A stretch of DNA of 64,000 bases from Nesterenkonia sp. E16_10 (GTDB taxonomy: Bacteria > Actinomycetota > Actinomycetes > Actinomycetales > Micrococcaceae). Location of the stretch: contig NZ_JADPSA010000001.1 of assembly GCF_017347085.1 (NCBI RefSeq), forward strand, positions 124,001 to 188,000. Direction: 5' to 3'. Below are positions 8,148 to 16,710 of this stretch, piece after piece; position 1 is the first letter of the stretch; each line of letters opens with the position of its first letter. The translations under genes and the position numbers were made by a program. Below the pieces are notes generated by a model that saw only the letters and a list, made by a program, of their open reading frames with translations, was not told the DNA's origin and did not search any database.

Positions 8148-9500
8148 TCACAGCGCGAGTTCGGCCTTCACGACGTCGGCCAGCGCCTCGGACTCGGCCC
8201 GGGCGAGGTCTGCCGTCGGGGCCTCCACCATGACCCGGACCACCGGCTCCGTGCCCGAGGGACGCAGCAGCACCCGGCCGGTGGCGCCCAGTCGGGCCTC
8301 CACCTGCGCCACGGCCTCCTGGACCGACTGGTGCGTCTTGACCCGGGTTCGGTCCACACCCTTGACGTTGATCAGCACCTGCGGCAGCCGAGTCATCGAC
8401 TCCGCCGCGAGGGTCCGGACCGACCTGCCGGTGGCCGCGACCCGGGCGGCGAGCTGCAGCCCGGTGAGCAGTCCGTCACCGGTGGTGGCGTAGTCCGCGA
8501 AGATCAGGTGCCCCGACTGCTCGCCCCCGAGGTTATAGCCCGCTGCGCGCATCGCGGCGAGCACGTAGCGGTCCCCGACCGCGGTCTCCACAAGCTTGAT
8601 CCCTGCGGCCTCCATGCCGAGCTTCAGGCCGAGGTTCGACATCACCGTGACGACCAGGGTGTCATCGACCAGGGTGCCGGCTTCCTGCTGCGCGATCGCC
8701 AGGACCCCCATGATCTGGTCACCGTCGATGATCTCTCCGGTGTGGTCCACCGCCAGGCAGCGGTCGGCGTCGCCGTCGTGGGCGATGCCCAGGTCGGCTC
8801 CATGCTCGCGCACCGCGTCCTGCAGCGGACCCAGGTGGGTGGAGCCGTAGCCATCGTTGATGTTCAGACCGTCGGGCTCGGCCCCGATGACGATCACCTC
8901 GGCCCCGGCGTCGGTGAAGGCCTGCGGCGAGACCCCGGCGGCGGCACCATGGGCGCAGTCGAGCACGATCTTGAGTCCCTTGAGGCTCACACCGTTCAAC
9001 GAGCGCAGCAGATGCACCAGGTAGCGGTCCTCCGCATCGGCGAATCGGCTGATCCGCCCGACGTCGGCTCCGGTGGGCCGCGGAGGCGTGCGCCCCATCT
9101 CGGTCTCGATGGCGTCCTCGGCGGCGTCGTCGAGCTTGTGCCCGCCCCGGGCCAGGAACTTGATCCCGTTGTCCGGGGCCGGGTTGTGCGAGGCGGAGAT
9201 CATCACGCCGAAGTCCGCGCCGATGTCGGCGACCAGGAACGCCGCCGCCGGGGTGGGCAGCACGCCGGCGTCGAAGACGTCGACCCCGCTGCTGGCGATG
9301 CCGGCCTGCACCGCGGCGGAGATGAACTCCCCGGAGATGCGAGGGTCCCGCGCCACCACTGCGGTGGGCCGGGTGCCGGGGGTCACCTGCTGGTGGCCGA
9401 GGACGGTTGCTGCTGACTGGGAGAGGGTGAGGGCGAGTTCAGCGGTGAGCAGCTCGTTGGCCACACCGCGCACGCCGTCAGTGCCGAAAAGTCGTGCCAT
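8148..9500 (-). CDS. glmM: Phosphoglucosamine mutase
   Basis: A 450-residue alpha-D-phosphohexomutase that converts glucosamine-6-phosphate to glucosamine-1-phosphate for UDP-GlcNAc. The N-terminus [12 protein letters not shown] is the family start. The phosphoserine loop [12 protein letters not shown] puts the phospho-accepting serine at S104, the metal-binding loop DGDADR is present, and the C-terminal phosphate loop RPSGTEP is visible near the end. The frame extends 11 codons upstream of this start, but the family start MARLFGTDG fits best. It lies downstream of rplM-rpsI, the usual bacterial order, but a strong hairpin at 9539-9577 separates them. GlmS at 3376-5247 supplies its substrate. 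Confidence 0.96.
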   Translation of the reverse strand: MARLFGTDGVRGVANELLTAELALTLSQSAATVLGHQQVTPGTRPTAVVARDPRISGEFISAAVQAGIASSGVDVFDAGVLPTPAAAFLVADIGADFGVMISASHNPAPDNGIKFLARGGHKLDDAAEDAIETEMGRTPPRPTGADVGRISRFADAEDRYLVHLLRSLNGVSLKGLKIVLDCAHGAAAGVSPQAFTDAGAEVIVIGAEPDGLNINDGYGSTHLGPLQDAVREHGADLGIAHDGDADRCLAVDHTGEIIDGDQIMGVLAIAQQEAGTLVDDTLVVTVMSNLGLKLGMEAAGIKLVETAVGDRYVLAAMRAAGYNLGGEQSGHLIFADYATTGDGLLTGLQLAARVAATGRSVRTLAAESMTRLPQVLINVKGVDRTRVKTHQSVQEAVAQVEARLGATGRVLLRPSGTEPVVRVMVEAPTADLARAESEALADVVKAELAL

Positions 9501-9538
9501 GATGTCGGCCAGTCTACTGGGCAGATCCCGCACAGACG

Positions 9539-9577
9539 CGAAGAACCCCGCCGGAGAGTCTCCGGCGGGGTTCTTCG
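9539..9577 (-). terminator. Terminator hairpin of rplM-rpsI
   Basis: A near-perfect palindrome: 9539-9557 is the inverse of 9559-9577 around one base, giving a stem of at least 15 pairs (CGAAGAACCCCGCC / GGCGGGGTTCTTCG). It lies 38 bases after the rpsI stop and about 40 before the glmM start. No T-run follows. Confidence 0.75.
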
Positions 9578-9614
9578 AGCAGCTGGGGTCAGCACTGAGA
9601 ACAGTGCTGGTTGA

Positions 9615-10112
9615 TCAGCGCTTGGAGTACTGCGGTGCCTTGCGAGCCTTCTTCAGACCGGCCTTCTTGCGCTCCACCGCACGGGCGTCGCGAGTCAGGA
9701 ATCCGGCCTTCTTCAGTGCCGCGCGGTTGTGGTCGCGGTCGATCTCGTTCAGTGCCCGGGAGATGCCGAGCCGCAGCGCGCCGGACTGGCCCGAGGGGCC
9801 GCCGCCGTCGATGCGGGCAATGACGTCGTAGGCGCCCTTGAGGTCGAGCAGGGTGAAGGGATCGTTCACTTCCTGCTGGTGCAGCTTGTTGGGGAAGTAC
9901 TCCTCCAGGCTGCGACCGTTGAGGGTCCAGTTGCCGGTGCCCGGGGTGATGCGGACACGAGCACGTGCGCGCTTGCGTCGACCGATGGCGGCTCCGCCGA
10001 CGGTCAACGGTGCACGCTCGGACTCGCCGGCGGTCTCCTCGGTGGGTGTTGATTCCGAGGTGTAGCTTGAAAGCTCCTCGGTTTCGGTGAGCTCTTCAGT
10101 GTTCTGAGCCAC
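9615..10112 (-). CDS. rpsI: 30S ribosomal protein S9 (uS9)
   Basis: A 165-residue S9. The conserved part starts at about residue 38 ([17 protein letters not shown]) and ends in the basic tail [12 protein letters not shown], whose last lysine-arginine contacts P-site tRNA in other bacteria. The first 37 residues are an acidic, Glu/Thr-rich extension ([15 protein letters not shown]...) of the kind seen in other actinobacterial S9. The frame is open further upstream, but the GTG at 10110-10112 is chosen because AAGGAG lies 6 bases before it and only 37 bases separate it from rplM. It is co-transcribed with rplM from the promoter at 10829-10858. Confidence 0.95.
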   Translation of the reverse strand: MAQNTEELTETEELSSYTSESTPTEETAGESERAPLTVGGAAIGRRKRARARVRITPGTGNWTLNGRSLEEYFPNKLHQQEVNDPFTLLDLKGAYDVIARIDGGGPSGQSGALRLGISRALNEIDRDHNRAALKKAGFLTRDARAVERKKAGLKKARKAPQYSKR

Positions 10113-10149
10113 GATTCTCCTTGAAAATTCTAGTGTCGGGTGGCCAGGA

Positions 10150-10593
10150 CTACTGAGTGACCTGGGAGATGTCGAACGGCTTCGGCTGCTGCGCGACGTG
10201 CGGGTGCTCTGCACCTGCATAGACGCGCAGCTTCTTCAGCTGGGCCGTTCCGAGCTTGTTATGCGGCAACATGCCCTTGACCGCCTGGTAGGCGGCGCGG
10301 GTGGGGTAGCGCTCGACCATCTCGTTGAAGGTCAGCGACTTGATGCCGCCGGGAAAGCCGGAGTGGCGCCAGTAGCGCTTCTTCTCGGCCTTGTCGCCGG
10401 TCATGGCGACCTTCTCGGCGTTGATGATGATGACGAAGTCGCCCATGTCCTGGTGTGGGACGAAGGTCGGCTTGTGCTTGCCGCGCAGCAGCGCAGCAGT
10501 CTGGGAAGCGAGCCGGCCCAGCACGACGTCAGTCGCGTCGATGACGTGCCACTGGGCGTCGGCGTCGCCAGGCTTCGGGGTGTACGTACGCAC
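10150..10593 (-). CDS. rplM: 50S ribosomal protein L13 (uL13)
   Basis: A 147-residue L13, an early-assembly protein of the large subunit. Recognisable blocks are the N-terminal [41 protein letters not shown] and the C-terminal [13 protein letters not shown]. It starts with GTG at 10593, with GAAGG about 9 bases before it. Upstream is a leader of roughly 230 bases and a strong promoter. It is followed by rpsI after 37 bases. Length is normal; nothing is missing. Confidence 0.97.
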   Translation of the reverse strand: MRTYTPKPGDADAQWHVIDATDVVLGRLASQTAALLRGKHKPTFVPHQDMGDFVIIINAEKVAMTGDKAEKKRYWRHSGFPGGIKSLTFNEMVERYPTRAAYQAVKGMLPHNKLGTAQLKKLRVYAGAEHPHVAQQPKPFDISQVTQ

Positions 10594-10858
10594 GTTGGTA
10601 TGCCTTCGGTCGATGTTCTACGGTTCAGTGCACTGGACTCTCCGGTGTGTGAGAGGCACCGAGTGTCAGTGACTGTTTCTTCGCGAGTGCGACATCCGGA
10701 TTCCCAGGTGAGGACTGGGAAAAGACCGGGCCCGTGAGTTCCCCTGCAGTCCGCGGAGGCTGACGACCATGCAACTGAGCCGCCTCGACACGAACCCACG
10801 CAAGGGTGGACACGCACAACAACCAACAACTATACAGAGCGCCCCCGCCTTTGAGCAA
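10594..10858 (-). promoter_or_regulatory. rplM-rpsI promoter and long leader
   Basis: On the minus strand TTGCTC (10853-10858), an 18-base spacer and TATAGT (10829-10834) form a good sigma-70 type promoter. Transcription would start near 10822, leaving a leader of about 230 bases before the rplM GTG. The leader holds a TTCCCAG/CTGGGAA stem (10701-10721) and a CAGTGCACTG palindrome (10626-10635). Such a long leader may carry autoregulation by L13 or S9, but no known leader class was recognised. Confidence 0.6.
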
Positions 10859-10916
10859 AGTCACCCTCAGATCGTCCAGCGGTGACCCTCGCTCCAGGCG
10901 GGGGCGACGCTCCCCC

Positions 10917-11036
10917 ACGGGCGCTTCAGCGCCCGGAACGGGCGTGGCTTCAGCACCCATCCCAGGCGTGGCTTCAGCACCCATCCCAGGCGTGGCTTCT
11001 GCGCCCAGGATGGGCGTGGCCTCAGCGCCGGCTCAG
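10917..11036 (-). repeat. 24-base tandem repeats directly after the sugar-transporter stop
   Basis: Units with 24-base period start at 10941, 10965, 10989 and 11013, with a degenerate fifth at 10917-10940. On the minus strand each contains a variant of GGGYGCTGAAGCCACGCC; two units are identical. The last overlaps the transporter's stop codon (11033-11035). The period is a multiple of three, and in the transporter's frame the units would read as GAEATPGM-type octapeptides. The outermost unit contains a perfect hairpin, CGGGCGCT/AGCGCCCG (10918-10935), which could serve as the transporter's terminator. Confidence 0.85.
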
Positions 11037-12496
11037 CGGGCCTTCGTGGCCCGTGGAGCCTTCTCGTAGGCGCCGTCTGACATGTCTTCCAGCTCACGCC
11101 CATTGGTCTCGGGCACCCATTTGAGCACGAAGAACATCGAGAGCAGCGCCGAGACGGCGTAGAAGCCGTAGGCGAAGACCAGCGAGAACGCCGCCATCTC
11201 GGGGAACAGCATCGAGATCAGGAAGTTCGCGGCCCAGTTGGCCGAGGCGGTGACGCCCAGTGCCACCGCGCGGACCCGGTTGGGGAACATCTCACCCAGC
11301 AGGACCCACATGAACGGTCCCCAGGTGGCGCCGAAGAAGAGCACGAAGACATTCGCGGAGACCAGCGCGATCATGCCCCAGGCGCCTGGCAGGGAGACCA
11401 GCTCCTCGCCGTCGGCTCCGATCGTGATGATGGCCCGGCTGAATGCCACCGCCATCATGCCCAGGCCCAGGGCCATGCCGGCCGAGCCGACGGCCAGCGG
11501 GATCCGGCGGCCCACCTTGTCCACGATGATGATGCCGATGACGGTGGCCACGATGTTCACGCTCGTGGTGATGATCTGGACCAGGAACGCCTGATCCTCC
11601 GCGATGCCCACGGCCTGCCAGAGGGTGTTGGAGTAGTAGAAGATGACATTGATGCCGACGAACTGCTGGAAGACCGCCAGGCCCAGGCCCACCCAGACGA
11701 TGGGGGTGAGTCTGCCGCTGACGATGAGGTCACGGAACTTCTGCCGCGCCTCGAGGTTGATCGTCTCCCGGACCTCCTTGATCTTCTGCGCGATCGCCGA
11801 TTCACCCCGAACGCCCACGATCTCTTCGAGGACCTTCGCGGCCTGCTTCTCCCGGCCGCGGGAGATCAGGTAGCGCGGTGATTCGGGGATCGAGGAGGCC
11901 AGCAGGCCGTAGAGCAGCGCTGGGCCGGCCTCGAGCAGGAACATCCAGCGCCAGGCCTCCAGCCCGAGCCAGAGCTCCTCTGCCGCGCCGTCGGCGACAT
12001 TGGCGACGAAGGCGTTGGAGGAGGCGGCCATGAAGATGCCGACCACGATGGCGAGCTGCCAGGTGGAGCCGAGGCGTCCACGCAGGTGGGTCGGGGCGAC
12101 CTCGGCGATGTAGGCCGGGGCGATCACCGAGGCCATGCCGACGCCGATGCCGCCGAGCACGCGCCAGAGCACCAGGTCCACGGCGCCGAAGGCCAGCCCG
12201 GAACCGATCGCGGAGAAGCAGAACAGTGCGGCGGCGACCATCATGGCCCGCTGGCGGCCGATCCGGTCCGAGAGGCTGCCACCGGCCCAGGCGCCGATCA
12301 TGCAGCCCAGCAGCGCGGAGGAGACCGTGAAGCCCACCGCGAGGTCAGAGAGGCCGAACTCGGCCTGGATGGGGCCCACGGCCCCATTGATCACGGCGGT
12401 GTCGAAGCCGAAGAGGAAGCCGCCGAACGCGGCCACCAGGACGACCCATGCGACGCCGCCGATTCCGGATTCCTGCGAACGAGAGGTGGTGCTCAT
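11033..12496 (-). CDS. Sugar porter, major facilitator superfamily
   Basis: A 487-residue, 12-TM transporter of the sugar porter family (sugar:H+ symporters such as those for xylose, galactose or inositol). Family signatures are all present: FGGFLFGFDTAVINGAV in TM1, SDRIGRQRAMM after TM2, PESPRYLISRGR before the central loop, VDKVGRR between TM8 and TM9, and PETNGRELEDM at the end. The substrate cannot be read from sequence. The start MSTTSRSQES (12494-12496) fits the family length; the frame stays open for 71 codons upstream, but these include low-complexity sequence and are probably untranslated. It is inserted between truA and rplM, an unusual place. The 225-base gap upstream contains the truA terminator and no promoter I can assign with confidence. 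Confidence 0.9.
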   Translation of the reverse strand: MSTTSRSQESGIGGVAWVVLVAAFGGFLFGFDTAVINGAVGPIQAEFGLSDLAVGFTVSSALLGCMIGAWAGGSLSDRIGRQRAMMVAAALFCFSAIGSGLAFGAVDLVLWRVLGGIGVGMASVIAPAYIAEVAPTHLRGRLGSTWQLAIVVGIFMAASSNAFVANVADGAAEELWLGLEAWRWMFLLEAGPALLYGLLASSIPESPRYLISRGREKQAAKVLEEIVGVRGESAIAQKIKEVRETINLEARQKFRDLIVSGRLTPIVWVGLGLAVFQQFVGINVIFYYSNTLWQAVGIAEDQAFLVQIITTSVNIVATVIGIIIVDKVGRRIPLAVGSAGMALGLGMMAVAFSRAIITIGADGEELVSLPGAWGMIALVSANVFVLFFGATWGPFMWVLLGEMFPNRVRAVALGVTASANWAANFLISMLFPEMAAFSLVFAYGFYAVSALLSMFFVLKWVPETNGRELEDMSDGAYEKAPRATKAR

Positions 12497-12686
12497 CTGT
12501 GGTGGGTTCCTTTGCAGGTCAGGGATGAGGGCCTTCATCGGTGAAGGCGAGCCCGAACGAGTATGGCCCTCAACCGTGTTCCATGCCACCCCGGAACCCT
12601 GCAGCAGGCTGCCCGGGAAGCCCTGACAAGGCTCTGAAGCCCAGCAATGACAGGACCTCCAGGGTTCGAGGAACTGTCTGACACGA

Positions 12687-12718
12687 TACCCGGCTGTGCC
12701 TGAGATCACAGCCGGGTA
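12687..12718 (-). terminator. truA terminator hairpin
   Basis: A perfect 12-base-pair stem, TACCCGGCTGTG / CACAGCCGGGTA, with loop CCTGAGAT begins 3 bases after the truA stop. A short T-containing stretch (TCGTGTC) follows on the minus strand. It separates the alpha-operon/truA transcript from the transporter gene. Confidence 0.8.
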
Positions 12719-12721
12719 GCG

Positions 12722-13615
12722 TCATCCGTCCTGTTCTGCGTGCTGTTCTGCGTGCTGCCGGCGCGCTCGGGTCTGGGCCGAGCGGTGCCCCAGCTGCTCG
12801 TGCGGCGGATACGCGACGGACTCCAGGACCAGGCCACCGGGTGGGGCCAGTCGGACCCGCTGGTCCCAGATCGGCTCCTGGAGCCGGTGCATCAGCCAGC
12901 CGGGGGGCCGGCGCCCCTCCCCCACGTCCAGGCAGGCTCCCATCAGGGCGCGGACCATATGGTGGCAGAACGCATCGGCGGTGAGCTCGGCGATGATCAC
13001 CCCGTCGACGTCGCGGCGGATGCTGAAGTCATGCAGCTCCCGGATCGTGGTGCTGCGCTCCCGAGGTCGGCAGAAGCTCCCATAGTCCTGGAGACCGGCC
13101 ACTGAGGCCGCCTCAAGGCGCATCAGCTCGGCGTCCAGCGGCACCCGGTGCCACGCCGTCTCGACCCGGCGCAGCGGGTCCCGGCGGGCCGGAGCATCGG
13201 CGATCCGGTAGCGGTAGGTGCGGCTCAGCGCGGAGAACCTCGCGTCGAAGTCCTGCGGGACGATGGCAGCCGCGAAGACGACGACGGCTCCGCGCTCACC
13301 GTGCAGCACCCCGGCCAGACGGCGCACCAGCGCCTCCTCCGGGGCGATCCAGCGATCCCGACCCAGCTCGGTGTACTCGGCCTCGGTGAGGTCCAGGTGG
13401 ACCACCTGGCCTCGGGCGTGGACGCCGGCGTCGGTGCGCCCGGCCACGATCAGCGGCACCTCGCGTCGAAGCAGGGTCGCCAGCCCCGAGCGCAGGGCAC
13501 CTTCCACGGTGCGCAGCCCCGGCTGCATCGCCCACCCGTGGAAGGCGCTTCCGTCGTAGGCCAGGTCCAGACGTACCCGGAGGGTCGGGGTCTGGGGGTC
13601 TTCACGGAGGTTCAT
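12722..13615 (-). CDS. truA: tRNA pseudouridine(38-40) synthase
   Basis: A 297-residue TruA, which makes pseudouridine at positions 38-40 of tRNA anticodon arms. The N-terminus LDLAYDGSAFHGWAMQPGLRTVEG and the catalytic motif AGRTDAGVHARGQ (D62) are clear, and FCHHMVRALMG occurs in the C-terminal domain. The ATG at 13613-13615 follows AGAGGGAG closely; a TTG nine codons upstream is possible but less likely. It follows rplQ, the common actinobacterial order, but a 16-pair hairpin at 13678-13714 stands between them, so it may rely on read-through or a weak promoter of its own. A 12-pair hairpin marks its end. Confidence 0.95.
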   Translation of the reverse strand: MNLREDPQTPTLRVRLDLAYDGSAFHGWAMQPGLRTVEGALRSGLATLLRREVPLIVAGRTDAGVHARGQVVHLDLTEAEYTELGRDRWIAPEEALVRRLAGVLHGERGAVVVFAAAIVPQDFDARFSALSRTYRYRIADAPARRDPLRRVETAWHRVPLDAELMRLEAASVAGLQDYGSFCRPRERSTTIRELHDFSIRRDVDGVIIAELTADAFCHHMVRALMGACLDVGEGRRPPGWLMHRLQEPIWDQRVRLAPPGGLVLESVAYPPHEQLGHRSAQTRARRQHAEQHAEQDG

Positions 13616-13677
13616 GGGCTCCCTCTGTCCATGCGAGATCAAGGTCTGAATATGAGGTGGATCTGGGCACAGACACG

Positions 13678-13714
13678 TCAGGCGCCCGCGATCGGTGAGA
13701 TCGGGGGCGCCTGA
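13678..13714 (-). terminator. rplQ terminator hairpin
   Basis: A 16-base-pair stem with one mismatch (13678-13693 against 13699-13714; outer part TCAGGCGCCC / GGGCGCCTGA) and a GGTGA loop, about 20 bases after the rplQ stop. No T-run follows. Probably the end of the alpha operon with partial read-through into truA. Confidence 0.7.
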
Positions 13715-13733
13715 GCGGTGCGTGCTGTGGGGT

Positions 13734-14270
13734 CTACTTCTGGCCCTCGGCCTCAGTGGACTCGACCTCTGAGGACTGCGCCTCAGTGGACTCGACCTCT
13801 GGGGTCTGCGCCTCAGTGGACTCGGCCTCGGGGGCCTGCGCGGCGGGGGTCGCGGTGGCCTGTTCGGCCTCCTTGACCACTGCCTGCTTCGGCGAGACCG
13901 GCTCCATGACGAGCTCGATGACAGCCATCGGGGCGTTGTCGCCCTTGCGGTTGCCGATCTTCACGATCCGGGTGTAGCCGCCTTCACGCTCGGCCATGGC
14001 CGGGGCGATGACGGTGAACAGCTCGTGGACGATCGCCTGGTTGGTCGCGCTGTTGGCGCTGATCTTGCCGACCACGCGGCGACGGGCGGCGATGTCGCCC
14101 TGCTTCGCCATCGTGATCAGACGCTCCGCATAGGGGCGCAGGCGCTTGGCCTTGGTCAGCGTGGTGGTGATCGAGCGGTGCTCGAACAGGTTGGCGGAAA
14201 GGTTCGCCAACATCATCTTCTCGTGCGACGGGCTGCCGCCCAGGCGCGGACCCTTGGTGGGGGTAGGCAT
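13734..14270 (-). CDS. rplQ: 50S ribosomal protein L17 (bL17) with repeated acidic tail
   Basis: A 178-residue L17. The conserved part (about 1-122) starts [21 protein letters not shown] and includes [22 protein letters not shown] and [19 protein letters not shown]. The remaining 50 or so residues form an Ala/Glu/Thr tail with a ten-residue unit of the type [10 protein letters not shown] repeated three times. It is encoded by three 30-base direct repeats at 13751-13840. C-terminal acidic extensions of L17 occur in other actinobacteria; the repeat is specific to this sequence as far as can be seen. It lies 77 bases after rpoA, at the end of the rpsM-rpsK-rpoA-rplQ run, and is followed by a hairpin. 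Confidence 0.96.
   Translation of the reverse strand: MPTPTKGPRLGGSPSHEKMMLANLSANLFEHRSITTTLTKAKRLRPYAERLITMAKQGDIAARRRVVGKISANSATNQAIVHELFTVIAPAMAEREGGYTRIVKIGNRKGDNAPMAVIELVMEPVSPKQAVVKEAEQATATPAAQAPEAESTEAQTPEVESTEAQSSEVESTEAEGQK
13751..13840 (-). repeat. Three 30-base in-frame repeats in rplQ
   Basis: Units at 13751-13780, 13781-13810 and 13811-13840 all begin CCTCAGTGGACTCG on the plus strand and differ at a few positions. They encode the acidic decapeptide repeat of the L17 tail. Being a multiple of three, copy-number change would alter tail length without frameshift. Confidence 0.9.
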
Positions 14271-14347
14271 GGTCTGGTTCTCCTTGAGTGGTGCGCAGTC
14301 AGTTCAGTTGAACGTCAGCGCGAATAGTTGTCGTGGGCCGCAGTTCT

Positions 14348-15364
14348 TCAGAACCGCTGCTGCTCTTCTTCGACGTAGTCCTCGTCGCCAGCTTCCTGGA
14401 AGCGAGCCGCGGTCGGGTCGAAGCCTGCCGGGGAGTCCTTGAGGCTCAGGCCAAGCTCGACGAGCTTGTCCTTGACCTCGTCGATGGACTTGGCACCGAA
14501 GTTGCGGATGTCCATCAGATCGGCCTCGGAACGAGCCACGAGCTCACCCACGCTGTGGATGCCCTCGCGCTTGAGGCAGTTGTAGGACCGCACGGTCAGT
14601 TCCAGATCCTCGATGGGCAGAGCCATGTCGGCGGCCAGTGCGGCGTCGGTCGGCGAGGGGCCGATCTCGATGCCCTCAGCGGCCACGTTGAGCTCGCGAG
14701 CCAGCGAGAACAGCTCGACCAGGGTGGTGCCTGCCGATGCCAGGGCATCGCGGGGCTCCATGGACGGCTTGGTCTCGACGTCGACGGTGAGCTTGTCGAA
14801 GTCGGTGCGCTGCTCCACACGAGTCGCCTCGACCTTGAAGGAGACCTTCAGGACCGGGGAGTAGATGGAGTCGACCGGGATCCGGCCGATCTCGGCGTCG
14901 GCCATCTTGTTCTGTGCCGCCGAGACGTAGCCGCGTCCGCGTTCCACGGTCAGCTCCATGTCGAGCTTGCCGTGCTCGTTCAGCGTGGCGAGGTGCAGCT
15001 CCGGGTTGTGGAACTCCACGCCAGCTGGCGGAGTGATGTCGGCCGCGGTCACAGGACCGGGGCCCTCCTTGCGGAGGTAGGCGACCACGGGCTCGTCATG
15101 CTCGGAAGAGACCGAGAGCCGCTTCACGTTCAGGATGAGCTCGGTGACGTCTTCCTTGGTGCCGGCGATGGTGGTGAACTCGTGGAGCACACCGTCGATC
15201 CGGACGCTGGTGACGGCCGCACCGGGGATGGAGGAGAGCAGGGTCCGGCGCATGGAGTTGCCGAGGGTGTAGCCGAAGCCCGGCTCGAGAGGCTCGATGA
15301 CGAAGCGGGAGCGATTGTCGGCGACAACTTCTTCGGTCAGCGTGGGGCGCTGTGCAATGAGCAC
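14348..15364 (-). CDS. rpoA: DNA-directed RNA polymerase alpha subunit
   Basis: A 338-residue alpha subunit. The N-terminal domain (about 1-230) dimerises and binds beta and beta', with [23 protein letters not shown] and [15 protein letters not shown] visible. The C-terminal domain (about 255-315) binds UP elements and activators, with [17 protein letters not shown] and [17 protein letters not shown]. The last 20 residues are acidic. It sits between rpsK and rplQ in the usual order. A 9-pair GC hairpin (15426-15457) in the 120-base gap after rpsK may adjust its level relative to the ribosomal genes. Confidence 0.98.
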   Translation of the reverse strand: MLIAQRPTLTEEVVADNRSRFVIEPLEPGFGYTLGNSMRRTLLSSIPGAAVTSVRIDGVLHEFTTIAGTKEDVTELILNVKRLSVSSEHDEPVVAYLRKEGPGPVTAADITPPAGVEFHNPELHLATLNEHGKLDMELTVERGRGYVSAAQNKMADAEIGRIPVDSIYSPVLKVSFKVEATRVEQRTDFDKLTVDVETKPSMEPRDALASAGTTLVELFSLARELNVAAEGIEIGPSPTDAALAADMALPIEDLELTVRSYNCLKREGIHSVGELVARSEADLMDIRNFGAKSIDEVKDKLVELGLSLKDSPAGFDPTAARFQEAGDEDYVEEEQQRF

Positions 15365-15425
15365 TGATTGTTCCTTTCAGAGTGCGTCCGCTATATGACG
15401 CATTCTCACTGAGTAATGATGCTCG

Positions 15426-15457
15426 GCCTGCCCCCGGCGTTGCGGCCAGGGGCAGGC
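15426..15457 (-). terminator. Hairpin between rpsK and rpoA
   Basis: GCCTGCCCC (15426-15434) pairs with GGGGCAGGC (15449-15457) across a 14-base loop within the 120-base gap. No T-run. In mid-operon it is more likely a partial terminator or mRNA processing/stability element than a true end. Confidence 0.5.
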
Positions 15458-15484
15458 TCTAATGTCTTGTAAAGAAGTTCTCGC

Positions 15485-15886
15485 TCAGACGCGACGGCGC
15501 TTGGGCGGGCGGCAGCCGTTGTGCGCGCTCGGGGTGACGTCCGAGATGGAGCCGACCTCGAGGCCTGCGGCCTGCAGCGAGCGGATCGCGGTCTCGCGTC
15601 CCGAACCGGGTCCCTTGACGAAGACCTCGACCTTCTTCATCCCGTGCTCCTGGGCCCGCTTGGCGGCCTGCTCGGCGGCCAGCTGTGCGGCGAAGGGAGT
15701 GGACTTGCGTGAACCCTTGAATCCGACCTCACCTGAGGACGCCCAGGACACTACGGCACCCTGGGGATCGGTGATGGAGACGATGGTGTTGTTGAAGGTC
15801 GACTTGATGTGAGCCTGACCCTGGGTGATGTTCTTGCTGACTTTGCGGCGCGGTTTGCGTGCCGCTGCGCGTGACTTTGGTGGCAT
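15485..15886 (-). CDS. rpsK: 30S ribosomal protein S11 (uS11)
   Basis: A 133-residue S11 of the 30S platform, near the mRNA exit. It has a basic N-terminus ([14 protein letters not shown]), then [34 protein letters not shown] and the conserved end [19 protein letters not shown]. Length is normal. It follows rpsM by 63 bases and precedes rpoA, the standard alpha-operon order except that rpsD is absent here, as in many actinobacteria. Confidence 0.97.
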   Translation of the reverse strand: MPPKSRAAARKPRRKVSKNITQGQAHIKSTFNNTIVSITDPQGAVVSWASSGEVGFKGSRKSTPFAAQLAAEQAAKRAQEHGMKKVEVFVKGPGSGRETAIRSLQAAGLEVGSISDVTPSAHNGCRPPKRRRV

Positions 15887-15949
15887 TTCTTCTCCGTGAC
15901 TAAGTTCTTCGGATCAACTGCTGACTCGCTGCGAGTCGGCGCTGCTGAA

Positions 15950-16318
15950 CTACTTCTTCTTACCTGCGACGGTCTTCTTCGAGCCCTTACGGGTACGAGC
16001 GTTGGTCTTGGTGCGCTGACCGCGGACCGGAAGGCCGCGACGGTGGCGGATGCCCTCGTAGGAGCCGATCTCGACCTTGCGGCGGATGTCAGCAGCGACC
16101 TCACGACGAAGGTCACCCTCGACGGTGAGATTGCTCTCGATGTAGTCACGCAGAGAGATCAGCTGATCATCAGTCAGATCCTTCACGCGGGTACCAGCTT
16201 CGATACCGGTTGCTTCAACGGCTGCTTCGGCGCTGGTGCGCCCGACGCCGTAGATATAAGTGAGTGCGATCACCGTGCGCTTTTCGCGCGGGATGTCTAC
16301 ACCTGCCAGACGTGCCAC
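15950..16318 (-). CDS. rpsM: 30S ribosomal protein S13 (uS13)
   Basis: A 122-residue S13 of the 30S head, which bridges to the 50S subunit and contacts P-site tRNA. It starts [14 protein letters not shown] at a GTG (16316-16318) with AAGGAGG about 9 bases upstream. The upstream open frame was rejected because homology begins here. The C-terminal basic tail [13 protein letters not shown] is the tRNA-contacting tail. It is separated from rpmJ by 213 bases that contain two hairpins, so it may be the first gene of a separate transcript (rpsM-rpsK-rpoA-rplQ). Confidence 0.96.
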   Translation of the reverse strand: MARLAGVDIPREKRTVIALTYIYGVGRTSAEAAVEATGIEAGTRVKDLTDDQLISLRDYIESNLTVEGDLRREVAADIRRKVEIGSYEGIRHRRGLPVRGQRTKTNARTRKGSKKTVAGKKK

Positions 16319-16416
16319 AGTGGCAGTCCTCCTTGTTGTATTCCGAAGGTCTTCAGCAGTGCAATTCCCTCTGGGACCGGTGTGGTCCGACATCGGAGGT
16401 GATGTCATCAGCGGGT

Positions 16417-16526
16417 CCCCGGCCTTCGGAAACCGGGGGTGTGCTCGTCCAGCTCAGTGACGGGCTGCACTGCATATGATGTGAGCTGTCCAGCGCGGGT
16501 GCGCCCTCACTTACAGGTGTAAGTGA
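16417..16526 (-). terminator. Two hairpins between rpmJ and rpsM
   Basis: Directly after the rpmJ stop lies a perfect dyad, TCACTTACA / TGTAAGTGA (16507-16515 and 16518-16526), with only two bases between the arms. It is unusually AT-rich for this genome. Further on, CCCCGG / CCGGGG (16417-16422 and 16433-16438) forms a second stem. The first may end the infA-rpmJ transcript or be a protein-binding site. The rest of the 213-base gap shows no clear promoter. Confidence 0.5.
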
Positions 16527-16531
16527 AGGAC

Positions 16532-16648
16532 TCAGCCCTGGCGCTGCTTGTGGCGTGGGTTTGACTTGCAGATCACGCGGATCACGCCGCTGCGGCGGAT
16601 GACTTTGCAGTCGGTGCAGATCTGCTTCACGCTCGGCTGAACCTTCAT
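16532..16648 (-). CDS. rpmJ: 50S ribosomal protein L36 (bL36), zinc-binding form
   Basis: A 38-residue protein read directly from the sequence, starting [18 protein letters not shown] and ending NPRHKQRQG. It has the complete zinc ribbon: C11, C14, C27 and H33. Length and sequence are those of the zinc-containing L36 of the large subunit. It lies 62 bases after infA; the ATG at 16646-16648 is preceded by GAGGAG about 5 bases away. A zinc-free paralogue, if any, is not in this window. Infrequently used codons or defects are not apparent. Confidence 0.96.
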   Translation of the reverse strand: MKVQPSVKQICTDCKVIRRSGVIRVICKSNPRHKQRQG

Positions 16649-16710
16649 GGGTTCTCCTCTTATTCGGTCGCGTGCGACAGGTTTTTACGTTGACCGACGC
16701 GTTCGTCTGC

